Positions 31,170-40,413 of a DNA stretch of 49,487 nt are shown piece after piece. Within the stretch, counting starts at the first letter, position 1. Every line of letters begins with the position of its first letter. The position numbers and the translations under genes were made by a program. This DNA is from a virus, in IMG/VR virus record IMGVR_UViG_3300035183_000812, positions 1-49,487 of that record, one strand, 5' to 3'. The notes beneath the pieces are model-generated. The model was given only the letters and a program-made list of their open reading frames with translations, did no database searches and was not told the DNA's origin.

Positions 31170-33446
31170 ATGAGCGAACCGACCATCCAGTACGGCGATT
31201 TCGTGTTCCCGTCGGCAACGCACTCCAACCTCGTGATCGAGCCGGTATATGATGCGGCGTCTCGCGGACTGAAGTACCGCAGATACACGCTTGCCGTCAC
31301 GTGGGTTGAGTCCGCCATGCACATGGACACATATCGCGGGCGGAGCTTCTTGGATGCGTATAAGCGCATCGCCGCGAATAATCCAGAGTATGACTCCAGT
31401 ACATGGCCGATGCCTGGGAACGCTGGCCCAGGCGCGAACGTCGAAGCCTGGGTGCATGCAATCGGGGTCTACCTCTCCACTCCGCGCCGGAAGCTGGTCT
31501 ACAAGAAGCAGGGCCTCGGGCCGATCGTCGTGGATCCTTTCAATTTCGTCCCGGAATGGGGCCCGAAGCCGCTCAAGTTCTCGCACAAGCCGCTCGGCGG
31601 AAGCAGCGCCACCATCTGCTCCTGGGTCGTCACGTGGTGCTCGACGTGCGAGCATGGCGACCACAACAAGATCGGGGGCATGACGAACGGCGACGTGCCG
31701 TCTAAAGAATCGATTCTCGAATGGGTCGATTCGGTTTCCTTCGATGTTAGGCCGGACGGCACGTGCACCAGGACGATCAGTGGCCGCGTCGCCTGCGCGT
31801 TCCCGATCGACCTGTACAACAGCACGCGCGGTTCCTCGGCGAAGGTTCCGAAGCCTGGCATCTCCAGCTATGGCCAAGTGGACGCCCTGATGGCCTACGT
31901 GATTAGCAAGCATCGGCATCCACCTGGCTACAAGCGATCGTTCTCCAGGAGCATCTCGTCGGACCGGCGCACGCTGACCTACAAGATCGTAGATACGCGC
32001 ATACCGAGCCTGAGCGGTTATCCGCCTGGAGTTGACAGCATCAGGATGGTCCAGACCCGCGCCAGGAAGGGAGTGGAGCCGGCGGCTGCGGAGCTGGCTG
32101 CACTGATCGGTGGAACGCTGGGAGTTCTCGCGGACGCTCTCTTCATTGAGAGCGGGTACTGGTTCGGCAAGATGCTGATGCGGTTCATCGTCAAGCTGCT
32201 GAGCTGGGCCAGACCAACCTACAGAACGGTCTTCCAAGGCACGGCGACCGTCCCCGTCGGCTCCAGGAACAAGGTGGCCGCGTACGAGGCCCTTGCCAAC
32301 ACGATCCTGCAGAGGGGCTACCCTGCTCCGCACGAGGCCGGCATTCTGTCGCACATGAGGATGGTCCAGGCACTCTCTGTGTTTTTGCCGGTCGGTGGCG
32401 TGGGCATGATGTATCCTTACTTGGAAGACATCGTGGTCGCGGACGATATTTACGGGCGGTCGGTTTCTCTCTCCGCCGCGTACAGCGACGTGAACTGGCG
32501 CTGGCACCCGCTGGACCCCAGGATGTTCTATCCGGTCGTTCCGCAGCCTCTGCGCAGCATCCCTAACTTGGATGGCTTTCTGGTGCCTGGCTACCAGAAC
32601 ACGGTCTGGGACAACCACTCAGCTATGCAGGCCGACCACTTCGGGGCATATGGACCCAACGGCAGCCTGGTCGCCGAGCACTGTGACGACATCGTGGACC
32701 TGTGCGAGGAGGAACAGTACAAGCACTGGTACCTGGCCAACCGCGACAAGGACTGGGACCGATCTGTGTTCGGGGGAGAGCCGGGCGATGCGCCGTGGAG
32801 CATGGAGCGCGACGCGACGGTCAGGCCGCCGCGCGAGATGTTTTCGCTGTATTCGATCGACCCTCCGCTGCCCACTGCGATCAGCAATCTAATGCAGTAC
32901 ACCACCAGCCAGGCAGAGGCCGTCACGGCCATGCTGAACGACATTTACGACGCGAACCCAGGCGTGCTGCCAGATAAGTACGATGGCGTCGATATACGCG
33001 GAAATGCCGGCAGAATGGTTCTGTACGCCATAAACCCATACAAGGCGAGGCACGAGCAGTCGGCTACCGGATCATTTGATCTGCTGGCAGCGTCACCAAA
33101 AGCAGTGCTAGGCCCACTCGGTGCGTTCAAGTCGGCGAGGTCGCTAATGATCGATACTGCCACGTCAGTGGTCCAGAACCAGTACTTCGTCCTCGGAGTC
33201 GATATACAGAAAAACAAAGTGAAGGAGCTTCCGGTTCCTGTCGTCTATCAGGGGAAAGACGACAATAACAAGCTCACCAACCCAGCGCCCGCTGGGATGA
33301 GGCTCTCGGTGCCTCTGCCACTTGCCCTCAGGGGCAGCGAGCAGTATACCAAGAACAACGAGGACCTGCTCGGCGCGAACATCAGCCTGTGGGCGTTCAG
33401 CGCCGTGCTTGATGGCGACAAGCCCGTGTACATCGGGTATGCATGA
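31170..33446 (+). CDS. Large unrecognised protein, 758 aa, probable virion component
   Basis: Long and rich in aromatic residues. Beta-rich segments (VSFDVRPDGTCTRTISGRVA, RLSVPLPLALRGSEQY) flank a helical middle that includes a moderately hydrophobic stretch (AELAALIGGTLGVLADALFI). There is no signal peptide. Its place upstream of the portal, with two more large genes downstream of the portal, suggests a tail, baseplate or host-recognition protein. I do not recognise a family. Confidence 0.7.
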   Translation: MSEPTIQYGDFVFPSATHSNLVIEPVYDAASRGLKYRRYTLAVTWVESAMHMDTYRGRSFLDAYKRIAANNPEYDSSTWPMPGNAGPGANVEAWVHAIGVYLSTPRRKLVYKKQGLGPIVVDPFNFVPEWGPKPLKFSHKPLGGSSATICSWVVTWCSTCEHGDHNKIGGMTNGDVPSKESILEWVDSVSFDVRPDGTCTRTISGRVACAFPIDLYNSTRGSSAKVPKPGISSYGQVDALMAYVISKHRHPPGYKRSFSRSISSDRRTLTYKIVDTRIPSLSGYPPGVDSIRMVQTRARKGVEPAAAELAALIGGTLGVLADALFIESGYWFGKMLMRFIVKLLSWARPTYRTVFQGTATVPVGSRNKVAAYEALANTILQRGYPAPHEAGILSHMRMVQALSVFLPVGGVGMMYPYLEDIVVADDIYGRSVSLSAAYSDVNWRWHPLDPRMFYPVVPQPLRSIPNLDGFLVPGYQNTVWDNHSAMQADHFGAYGPNGSLVAEHCDDIVDLCEEEQYKHWYLANRDKDWDRSVFGGEPGDAPWSMERDATVRPPREMFSLYSIDPPLPTAISNLMQYTTSQAEAVTAMLNDIYDANPGVLPDKYDGVDIRGNAGRMVLYAINPYKARHEQSATGSFDLLAASPKAVLGPLGAFKSARSLMIDTATSVVQNQYFVLGVDIQKNKVKELPVPVVYQGKDDNNKLTNPAPAGMRLSVPLPLALRGSEQYTKNNEDLLGANISLWAFSAVLDGDKPVYIGYA

Positions 33447-33457
33447 AAGGGTGCGGC

Positions 33458-33763
33458 ATGGAGTTCATCGTAAAGCCTTATCAAGTCAGCATATACAACG
33501 AGCAAGGCGACCTGCGCTGCCGGTTCGACCTGATCGACTTTATGATGCGCGCGGAGAGCATCAGCAACGGCTGGGAGCGCAAGGGCGCCGAGTACATGCC
33601 AGAGATCGTCGCCCTGCTTTCGAGCTGGGGGTTCCAGAATCCGGAGCCGACCATCGCAGAGGCATGGCAGGTTGTCAGGCACTGCTCGAAGATGTGGGAG
33701 AGCGTAAAAAAAAATATCGACGCCTCGCTCTTGCAGTCGCAGCCTTTGGATTCCATCCTCTGA
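33458..33763 (+). CDS. Frame-0 product of a two-frame gene, 101 aa (tail-chaperone-like arrangement)
   Basis: ATG at 33458 is preceded by AAAGGG; an in-frame ATG at 33443 overlaps the previous stop. The product is alpha/beta (VKPYQVSIYNEQGDLRCRFD, then helices). Near its end the message contains nine A residues (33706-33714), where a -1 shift would join it to the downstream frame. Small genes with a -1 slippery site are the hallmark of phage tail-assembly chaperones, which are normally found before the tape measure; here the portal follows instead. Confidence 0.7.
   Translation: MEFIVKPYQVSIYNEQGDLRCRFDLIDFMMRAESISNGWERKGAEYMPEIVALLSSWGFQNPEPTIAEAWQVVRHCSKMWESVKKNIDASLLQSQPLDSIL
33706..33714 (+). 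promoter_or_regulatory. A9 slippery run, candidate programmed -1 frameshift site
   Basis: In frame 0 the codons read GTA AAA AAA AAT. Slipping back one base gives AAA AAA AAA TAT and enters a frame that stays open to 33978, giving a fusion of about 173 residues. No other A run of this length sits at such a junction. Confidence 0.6.
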
Positions 33764-33978
33764 TGGGGCAGAGGGAGGCGTTCGTCGTCTACAGCAACCT
33801 CGATGCCGTCAACGCGCAACGAGAGCTAGACGCCAGGATGGCGGCGTCGGAGCTGACCCCAGACCGCTACAAGTGGCTGCTCATGCAGGTTGGGCACTCG
33901 GAGGACGATGCCGACCGCATGGCCGCGCAGTACGCCCTGAGCGTGCTCAGGGCACAGTCTGGTAGAATGGGCTTCTAG
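33763..33978 (+). CDS. Downstream frame of the two-frame gene, 71 aa (or C-terminal part of a frameshift fusion)
   Basis: The frame has convincing protein character (FVVYSNLDAVNAQRELDARM then a helix ending MAAQYALSVLRAQSGRMGF) and fills the gap up to the portal gene. It can be reached by -1 slippage at 33706-33714 or by restarting at the ATG in TGATG (33761-33765), where the stop of the upstream frame overlaps a start. Frame openness upstream of this ATG, back through the A run, favours the shift. Confidence 0.65.
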   Translation: MGQREAFVVYSNLDAVNAQRELDARMAASELTPDRYKWLLMQVGHSEDDADRMAAQYALSVLRAQSGRMGF

Positions 33979-33991
33979 CAGGAGACGGCCC

Positions 33992-35221
33992 ATGCCACAG
34001 ATAACCCCAGAACAGCTTCTCGGTCCGCCACAAACCGCCGATTACCAGCCGACCGGCTACTGGCACTACGGCGTGCTCTGGCGATTCCCGCGCTTCACCT
34101 TGATGCATGTGCATCGAATGCTGGCCGAGCCACGGATCTGCTTCGGCCTGCATCTGATCAAGGGGCCAATACTGGCCGTGTCCAGGTTCTACGTGGACAC
34201 GGAGAACATGGACGTAAAGGACTACATCACCGACGCCTACGGCAGGTTCTGGAACGAGGGCGCCGTCAAGGCCCTGAAGGCGATCGAGTGGGGCTACTCC
34301 TGCTCCGAGGTGTTCTACAAGTTGGACCACCTCAACAGGATCACGTACGACTGCATGAAGGACCTGATGCCGACCGACTGCCGTGCCTACACCAGGCGTG
34401 GAAGGTTCTACTGCGCCCTCGTGCGAGGCACCAAGACAACGCTGAGCGGCGTCCCGCGCAACATCTCCTGGCTCTACGGGATGAAAGCCTTCTGGCACGT
34501 TCACAACAGGGTGTTTCACCCGTGGTACGGCAGGTCCAGGCTGTTCGGCTGCTTCATCCCCTGGATGGAGCACAGCTCGGATGGCGGCTACCGTGATAGC
34601 AGGCGCCTGTACCAGCACAAGTTCGCGTACGACGGCGGAGTGATCTACCACCCGCCTGGCACCATCAACACAGTCAGCGAGGGCGGCGTCCCAATCCAAG
34701 TGTCGGCCAAGGATTACGCGCGCGAGCTGCTGGAGAAGAAGAAGACCGGCGGCGTGCTCACCCTGCCGAACACGCTGATGGAGAACGGCCAGGCCAGGCA
34801 GTGGGAGTACATTCCGCCACAGATCACAGCCGCCCCGTCCGCGGTGCTTGAGTACGGCATCAGCCTGAGGGACGAAATCCTGGAAGGCATGGGGATTCCG
34901 CCAGAAATGGCCAGGCCAGAAGCAACTGGGCCAATGGGAGGTGGAAATGGGCGCGGCGTGGCCCAGAACGCCTTCTTCTCCATCCTTCAGGAGATCGTCA
35001 ACACTCTGACCGACGACTTCGACCAGCAGATCCTCAGGCCGCTGGTCAAGTTCCACTTCGGGGACGTGCGGTACAGGCTTATCCCCTGGCGCCTGGTCGA
35101 TTTGCTCGACAGGACTGGCACCCCAACCATGCCAGCCTTCCCAGCTCCCCAAGTGGGCCCAACAGGTGGATTTGGGTTCTCGTCGTCCGGCCTGTTCACA
35201 GAGGAAAAGCCACCGGAGTAG
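33992..35221 (+). CDS. Portal protein (Mu gp29/DUF935-like), 409 aa
   Basis: ATG at 33992 has AGGAGA upstream. The pattern WNEGAVKALKAIEWGYSCSE, then a hinge with FHPWYGRSRLFGC, and a late AVLEYGISLRDEILEGMGIP followed by a long helix and a strand-turn end, matches Mu-type portal proteins. Portals form the dodecameric ring through which DNA is packaged by the large terminase. It is on the strand opposite to capsid and terminase, an uncommon arrangement. Confidence 0.75.
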   Translation: MPQITPEQLLGPPQTADYQPTGYWHYGVLWRFPRFTLMHVHRMLAEPRICFGLHLIKGPILAVSRFYVDTENMDVKDYITDAYGRFWNEGAVKALKAIEWGYSCSEVFYKLDHLNRITYDCMKDLMPTDCRAYTRRGRFYCALVRGTKTTLSGVPRNISWLYGMKAFWHVHNRVFHPWYGRSRLFGCFIPWMEHSSDGGYRDSRRLYQHKFAYDGGVIYHPPGTINTVSEGGVPIQVSAKDYARELLEKKKTGGVLTLPNTLMENGQARQWEYIPPQITAAPSAVLEYGISLRDEILEGMGIPPEMARPEATGPMGGGNGRGVAQNAFFSILQEIVNTLTDDFDQQILRPLVKFHFGDVRYRLIPWRLVDLLDRTGTPTMPAFPAPQVGPTGGFGFSSSGLFTEEKPPE

Positions 35222-35225
35222 AGCC

Positions 35226-36920
35226 ATGTACACCACGGACTACATGGGGATTCTGGCGTGGCTGGAGGCAGATGTCCTGGAAGGACGGCAATGGAAGAAG
35301 ATTTATGTGCCGCTTTCTCCGGTGCCTATTCAGAGCATCCGGGGAGCCGAGGGGCCCGATAGCCGACAGTACGGCTACTTCGAGGAGGGGCCTGTGCTGA
35401 TAATGCCCAGCAACGAGTGCGGCGTTGGCAGGGTGCGGTATTACGGGGCCATTCCCAATCAGTACCGAAGCAGCGACGTAAAACTTAACGGCCTATTCTA
35501 CTTCCTGGCGTACAAGGCCGTGGAGACACCAAGCCTCTACTATGGCAAGGGGAGCGGCAAAAGCCCTAACGAACAGGACGTATTCGAGGTCAGTGGCGGG
35601 TTCTGTTATTGCGGCATCAGCCGGATTGGTAACTGCCTGGTCGTCCAAGGCGTATTCCCGTGGTACGCAGAGGGCGCCACAAGAGTAATCAACGACAAGG
35701 AGCGAACTGAGAAAACTTTCGCCAAGGGCGAGACGAAAATCGACGTAACCGCATATCTGAGAGGTCGGTGGCTCCCACGGCTTTCGTACATGAATCGCGA
35801 AAAGCTGGCGCAGGGGCACTGGGACGGGCTGTCGCCACATGTTGGCATTACCTATACGGCCTATCCTCTTGTAGAGCCTGCAAACTGGAGCAAGAGCAAG
35901 CTGTGGAGAGTCATGGACTATGTGCAGCAGGGCGCCATTGACAGCCTGAGCGATGAAGAAAAGGAGCTGGCCGGCTACGTGTGGTGGTTCACACAAGGTG
36001 CGCTGGTGAAGCCTCTAGACTACGTGGTGTGGTGCCGGTGCTACGAGGCACGTAAGCGACACAAAGACGAGGCGGCTCCTCTGTGGCTGAGGGGAAGCCG
36101 TTACAGCAAATGGTATATGCGCTTCAAGGGCTCTGAGCAGCGCGGCCCATCGAAGGAACTCAAAGACCTGCTGATTGACGAACAGAATGTCTGGGAGCTT
36201 GAAAAGAGCAATATTCCATTTTTCTACATGGGCGACGCGATGCCAGACGACAAGGAGGCTGCAGAGTCCATCCTTGGCCGCAACGAGGCCTACGAGGCCG
36301 CGATGAAGGGAGAGTGGTACGGCGGCTTCGGGGCATGCCTGTATGGCATCCATCCATCCGGCGCTGGGGCCATTGATGACGTAAAGCGGATGACCAGGAA
36401 GGAGATCGCTGAGTTCGTGCCAAGCATTGATATGGGCAGCGTCAGCCTCGGTCGCAAGCACTCGCTAGCCTATGCGTACACTCGGCACGGCTGGCGCACG
36501 TATGTTGGATGGCCCGCATTGAGGCTGTACCTATCCATGCTCGGCGACCCGTCTCCATACGGAGAACCTCTGGAGTGGGCGTATTCCGCATGCCCATTCC
36601 AGGTGGAGACGTCGCCGGTCTCACACGGCCTTGCTCCAACGCACTTCGCAAAAGATGCGCCGACAATCGTCGATGCCGACCAGCTAATCCCCGAGCTTGT
36701 CAAGGAGTTCGATAGCAATGATGTAATGCACGGGCTGGTGCCCGATGGGCTGGATCCGCATGAACAGAAGGTACTTCACGACCCGCAAAAACCAAAGATC
36801 TGGTGGGTCCGGCCAGCGGATACGACACCGCCACAGAACTTTCCAACGGTATACACCGTGGAGCTGTTCGGAGGCAATGTCGAAGTTCACGTTGACGGCG
36901 AGCAGGTAAAGGGGCATTGA
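35226..36920 (+). CDS. Large unrecognised protein, 564 aa, probable virion component
   Basis: It starts four bases after the portal stop. It is rich in Trp, Tyr and Gly, with mixed alpha/beta segments (GGFCYCGISRIGNCLVVQGV; LRGRWLPRLSYMNREKLAQG). There is no signal peptide or membrane segment. The size and aromatic content resemble the 758- and 693-residue genes, suggesting a set of related or co-assembling virion proteins. The function is unknown. Confidence 0.7.
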   Translation: MYTTDYMGILAWLEADVLEGRQWKKIYVPLSPVPIQSIRGAEGPDSRQYGYFEEGPVLIMPSNECGVGRVRYYGAIPNQYRSSDVKLNGLFYFLAYKAVETPSLYYGKGSGKSPNEQDVFEVSGGFCYCGISRIGNCLVVQGVFPWYAEGATRVINDKERTEKTFAKGETKIDVTAYLRGRWLPRLSYMNREKLAQGHWDGLSPHVGITYTAYPLVEPANWSKSKLWRVMDYVQQGAIDSLSDEEKELAGYVWWFTQGALVKPLDYVVWCRCYEARKRHKDEAAPLWLRGSRYSKWYMRFKGSEQRGPSKELKDLLIDEQNVWELEKSNIPFFYMGDAMPDDKEAAESILGRNEAYEAAMKGEWYGGFGACLYGIHPSGAGAIDDVKRMTRKEIAEFVPSIDMGSVSLGRKHSLAYAYTRHGWRTYVGWPALRLYLSMLGDPSPYGEPLEWAYSACPFQVETSPVSHGLAPTHFAKDAPTIVDADQLIPELVKEFDSNDVMHGLVPDGLDPHEQKVLHDPQKPKIWWVRPADTTPPQNFPTVYTVELFGGNVEVHVDGEQVKGH

Positions 36921-36922
36921 AG

Positions 36923-39004
36923 ATGTGCGCGATGCTACGCACGACACTGAAATGCGACGACGGCGGGCTTCCTATTACCTTTGCCGTACTCACGGATTAC
37001 CAGGAGTGGCGGGCCATGCTGTGCCCGGCTGTCGAGAAACGCTTCGTGTCGTTCAATAGCTGGCCCGTGGGCGAAGTGTTGGATGGCGCCGGAAACCTAG
37101 TGTTTCATCCGTTCCCCGTGTTGGACGAAGACAAATGGCTTGCTTCGCGCGCCGGAACACGGAACGTATACGTCTTTCTGGTCGTGCTTCACTGGGATAC
37201 GTGGCTCTATTCCGAGAATAAGCAGACCCCAGGATTTTATGTGGTGGGCCCACGCGAGGTGCTTAGTTACTGGGGCGTGGTTGAGCCTGGCAATGCTGAC
37301 GCGATCTGGATCGTCTGTGACAGATACCACATGACGCCAAGGCCATTTGTCTCAGGTTGGATTAGCAACCCACTAACGCACAGGACCTTTGTGCCGTCTC
37401 TGGCGAGATGCAGGGGCGACAGTTTGTATGGTATTAGTACCACCGTTTCCGCGGACATGAGTTACGTCGTGCCGCCGCAAGGAATCAACAAAGAGGGCAG
37501 AATGGGATACAACTGGCAGGTCCGGCATGGGATGTTCAGAAGAATGAACCAGCGCAATACGGAGCCGTTTGTGCGAGGTCCAGATCCAAAGACTGGCGCT
37601 GGCATGAGAATCCTTGAGCCATCGGTCGAAGAGATCAGGATGCAAATCCAGAATGCGGCTGTCGGTGCAAAATCGGCAGAAGAGCTAAAACAAAAGCTGC
37701 TTGGACTTAATCTAAGCGTCAACACTTCAGACGACAAAACGCACGTGTTGAGCCGCACGGATTATGCGCTAGAGAAATTATGGCGAACGTTCGTGTGGGA
37801 CGGCGACCCGATGGACCTGATGCTCGCTGACTGCTCCAGCATTTCTGCGAGAACAATAAATCAGATGCAGGAGTACATGTCAGCGAAGTACGCGTCGCGC
37901 CACATATACCACTATGCATATTGGGACCGATACTGGGGGATCACTGAGGGTCCGCCCGTGTTTTTGGCGACGGCTAAAAAACACGAAGGCGAGGATATTG
38001 CGAGCCGCCAAAAGTGGTGGATTGGGCGCAAAGCCAAGGAGCCTAATCCAGGAGATCCGGTTGGTTACTCTCCATACCCACGCAGGCTGCCTCGGGCTGG
38101 TTCCTTTAGCAATGATGGCGAGACTAATTTTTATAAGTGCGACAAGTATGCGCGCGCGACCATTGAAGACCCTTCCGCGCCGGCGTTCTCGGATGGAATA
38201 GATAGCTTTGCTGGTGTTGTGGTAAATATTACGTACGAAGTCGAGCTGCGTATTAGCTCCGGCGTGATCAACACATTGTTCCTAATCCTCCCTCATTTTC
38301 GTACCTGCTTCGCGCAAGTCAGAAAAGTGGCTATAGATATAGGCGTAAAGTGGCCAGATCCACCACTAGACGACCACGGAAGGGTGGTAGCAGACGCACT
38401 ACATGCCAAGGACCCTTACGCAGATCTACTACATGTCGAGGACCAGTACAACGCTTATGCCCTGCCGGTCCTAACATGGCGCCCGGATAAGGAGCCTGGG
38501 TTTGTCGAGCACCTCATCGTCCACGGCAAGCTGAAGTACGCCCAGAGGGTCTCGTACCTAGAGCAATTTGAGGCGTTTGGAGAAGCAAAGAGCGTGCCGT
38601 TCAGCACATACAAAGTGTTGCCGTTGAAAAGCCAGTATCACCAGGACGTGGACGCCATATACGCCGGGGCGGAGATGGATGTAGCAATCAGACAGTGGCC
38701 TATTTCATTCAGCATTACCGCAACGTTCATATATCCACCAGACCTGACGCCCGGCATGGTCGTTGGCGAGTATAGGCACGGCGACGGCAGAAGGGAGCCG
38801 GTTGTGCTAGGGAATACGCTTTACAAGGAGTACTGGACGATGACGAGCCAGGTTAGAAGGGCCTCGTATGACGCTCCGATTGGAAATGGAGCAGGGCTAG
38901 AGATCTGGCCAGAACATGCATCCAGGATGTACCTGTTCAACAACCCGGCTCTCGTGCAGACGGAAGGGCGCCCGCTGACATTCACCTGGGAGCCTTTTTC
39001 CTAG
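36923..39004 (+). CDS. Large unrecognised protein, 693 aa, last gene of the rightward arm
   Basis: ATG at 36923 is used; a TTG six bases upstream is an alternative. It is aromatic-rich with beta-type segments (ISFSITATFIYPPDLTPGMV) and a short coiled region (IRMQIQNAAVGAKSAEELKQ). Its DNA is noticeably more AT-rich and uses rarer codons (ata, tta, cta) than neighbouring genes, hinting at a separate origin. Its 3' end overlaps a convergent minus-strand gene by 23 bp. A tail fibre or receptor-binding role is a guess from position. Confidence 0.7.
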   Translation: MCAMLRTTLKCDDGGLPITFAVLTDYQEWRAMLCPAVEKRFVSFNSWPVGEVLDGAGNLVFHPFPVLDEDKWLASRAGTRNVYVFLVVLHWDTWLYSENKQTPGFYVVGPREVLSYWGVVEPGNADAIWIVCDRYHMTPRPFVSGWISNPLTHRTFVPSLARCRGDSLYGISTTVSADMSYVVPPQGINKEGRMGYNWQVRHGMFRRMNQRNTEPFVRGPDPKTGAGMRILEPSVEEIRMQIQNAAVGAKSAEELKQKLLGLNLSVNTSDDKTHVLSRTDYALEKLWRTFVWDGDPMDLMLADCSSISARTINQMQEYMSAKYASRHIYHYAYWDRYWGITEGPPVFLATAKKHEGEDIASRQKWWIGRKAKEPNPGDPVGYSPYPRRLPRAGSFSNDGETNFYKCDKYARATIEDPSAPAFSDGIDSFAGVVVNITYEVELRISSGVINTLFLILPHFRTCFAQVRKVAIDIGVKWPDPPLDDHGRVVADALHAKDPYADLLHVEDQYNAYALPVLTWRPDKEPGFVEHLIVHGKLKYAQRVSYLEQFEAFGEAKSVPFSTYKVLPLKSQYHQDVDAIYAGAEMDVAIRQWPISFSITATFIYPPDLTPGMVVGEYRHGDGRREPVVLGNTLYKEYWTMTSQVRRASYDAPIGNGAGLEIWPEHASRMYLFNNPALVQTEGRPLTFTWEPFS

Positions 39005-39368
39005 TTGCCCGCATCAGGCCCATCTCTTCCGGCCTGATCCCCTTGCCGCCCTTTCTGGTGAACTCGCCGTGATTGTACCTGGCCCTCAGCTCAGCCACCG
39101 TGGCAGTGCCTTGCATCAGGCCGTCGATTATCCGGCTCACGCCAGGCGCGTTGAACTCCTGCAAGATGCACTGCTTCAGCTGCTCGTCCGTGAGCTTGAG
39201 GTCGTACGGAAGGCGCTCGTTGGCGTCGAACAGTGCCACGAGGAACTGGGCAAGATTCTCTCCATGCGCTCCAATCACTCCAGATCCCTGACCAGCCTCT
39301 GGTACGTCGCGGATCGTCAGGATAATGGTCTTGTGCCGCTTGCGGCAAAACACGCGCTTTTTAGCCAT
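38982..39368 (-). CDS. Basic hypothetical protein, 128 aa
   Basis: The start is ATG at 39368 (MAKKRVFCRKRHKT); longer versions would run into the ParB-like gene on the other strand. The C-terminal half is helical (DEQLKQCILQEFNAPGVSRI) and ends in a Lys/Arg-rich tail, as in small DNA-binding proteins. Its start codon overlaps the ATG of the plus-strand ParB-like gene (CATG). The function is unknown. Confidence 0.7.
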   Translation of the reverse strand: MAKKRVFCRKRHKTIILTIRDVPEAGQGSGVIGAHGENLAQFLVALFDANERLPYDLKLTDEQLKQCILQEFNAPGVSRIIDGLMQGTATVAELRARYNHGEFTRKGGKGIRPEEMGLMRATRKKAPR

Positions 39369-40413
39369 GACGAAGCTGAAGATCGAGTACTGGGACGTAG
39401 ATAAACTCAAAGCCTATGCCAAGAACCCCCGCAGGAACGAGGCCGGCGTGGAGTCGGTCGCCGCCTCGATCAAGGAGTACGGGTTCCTGGTTCCAATCGT
39501 AGCATCAGACGACGGCACCGTCTTGGCCGGCCACACGCGCCTGGCGGCAGCCAAGCGGCTGGGCATCAAAAGCGTGCCCGTCGTGCTGGCCTCGCACCTC
39601 ACGGAACGGCAGGCCAGGGCCTTCCGCATCGCCGATAACAAGGTCGCCGAGCTTTCGGACTGGGACTACGGCCTGCTTTCCGACGAACTGCGGGCGCTGC
39701 TGGACGAGGACGTGATGCCAGTGCTGGGGTTCACGGACTCTGAGATCGCCTCCATCCTCGGCATGGACTCAGAGGCGTTCGACAGCCCAGTGAACAAGGA
39801 TTCGCTGCGCAGGCCAAAGCCGCCGACGGTACGGCATGGCGAAGTCTGGCGCCTCGGTAGGCACCTGCTCTACTGTGGCTACCTGCCGCCAAAGCTGAGC
39901 GCCTCATGCTGCATCATCGAACACGGGCACTGGGAGTCCGCCATCCTGGAACTGTGCCAAAACGCATGCACGTTCTGTGTGTTCCAGGACGGGGCATCAG
40001 TCAGCATTCCACCGCCTCCGCTGACCCCGTTCCAGATGGCCGTGGGCGTCAGGTCGATGGACACGGATGGCGAGCCGCTGCGCGTCAAGCACGACAGTGT
40101 GCTGATCTGCCACGCCGGCACGCCGAGGCGCGTCAAAACCGACCTCACGAGCGTCTGGGACCAGTTCGGGACCAAGTGCAACAGGCGGCGCGGCGCGATG
40201 CTCATGTGCATGCTTGCCGCTGGCGTGGGCGAGAACGACACCGTGCTTGCGGTCTGCTCGCAGCGTGGAGAAGCGATGCTCGCGGCAGAGGAGGCTGGCG
40301 CCACGGTGGTTGGCTTCGAGCCAACCGCAAAGGCGGCGCAGTCAGCAATGGTCAGGTGGACGAGCGCGGGCGAGGATGTGGAGCCACCAGTTCTCGTTCA
40401 GAGCAGCGAGTGA
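39367..40413 (+). CDS. ParB-like nuclease-domain protein with degenerate methyltransferase domain, 348 aa
   Basis: Residues 1-100 are a ParB/sulfiredoxin-type domain (NPRRNEAGVESVAASIKEYG and GHTRLAAAKRL at 55-65). After a linker, residues 155-348 follow the layout of the methyltransferase usually fused to this domain (HGEVWRLGRHLLYCG ... GENDTVLAVCSQRGEAMLAA ... VVGFEPTAKAA). The catalytic DPPY is absent, and the AdoMet-binding glycine-rich loop reads AVCSQRGE instead of DPFxGxG. It is therefore probably a binding protein, not an active methylase. It is the only plus-strand gene between minus-strand genes. Confidence 0.85.
   Translation: MTKLKIEYWDVDKLKAYAKNPRRNEAGVESVAASIKEYGFLVPIVASDDGTVLAGHTRLAAAKRLGIKSVPVVLASHLTERQARAFRIADNKVAELSDWDYGLLSDELRALLDEDVMPVLGFTDSEIASILGMDSEAFDSPVNKDSLRRPKPPTVRHGEVWRLGRHLLYCGYLPPKLSASCCIIEHGHWESAILELCQNACTFCVFQDGASVSIPPPPLTPFQMAVGVRSMDTDGEPLRVKHDSVLICHAGTPRRVKTDLTSVWDQFGTKCNRRRGAMLMCMLAAGVGENDTVLAVCSQRGEAMLAAEEAGATVVGFEPTAKAAQSAMVRWTSAGEDVEPPVLVQSSE

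Noticed and set aside
30954-32618. 554-residue minus-strand open frame
   Set aside because: It is antisense to two plus-strand genes, with Arg/His/Val shadow composition and no ribosome binding site.
33947-35236. 429-residue minus-strand open frame
   Set aside because: It is a shadow of the portal gene, whose plus-strand product has clear portal features.
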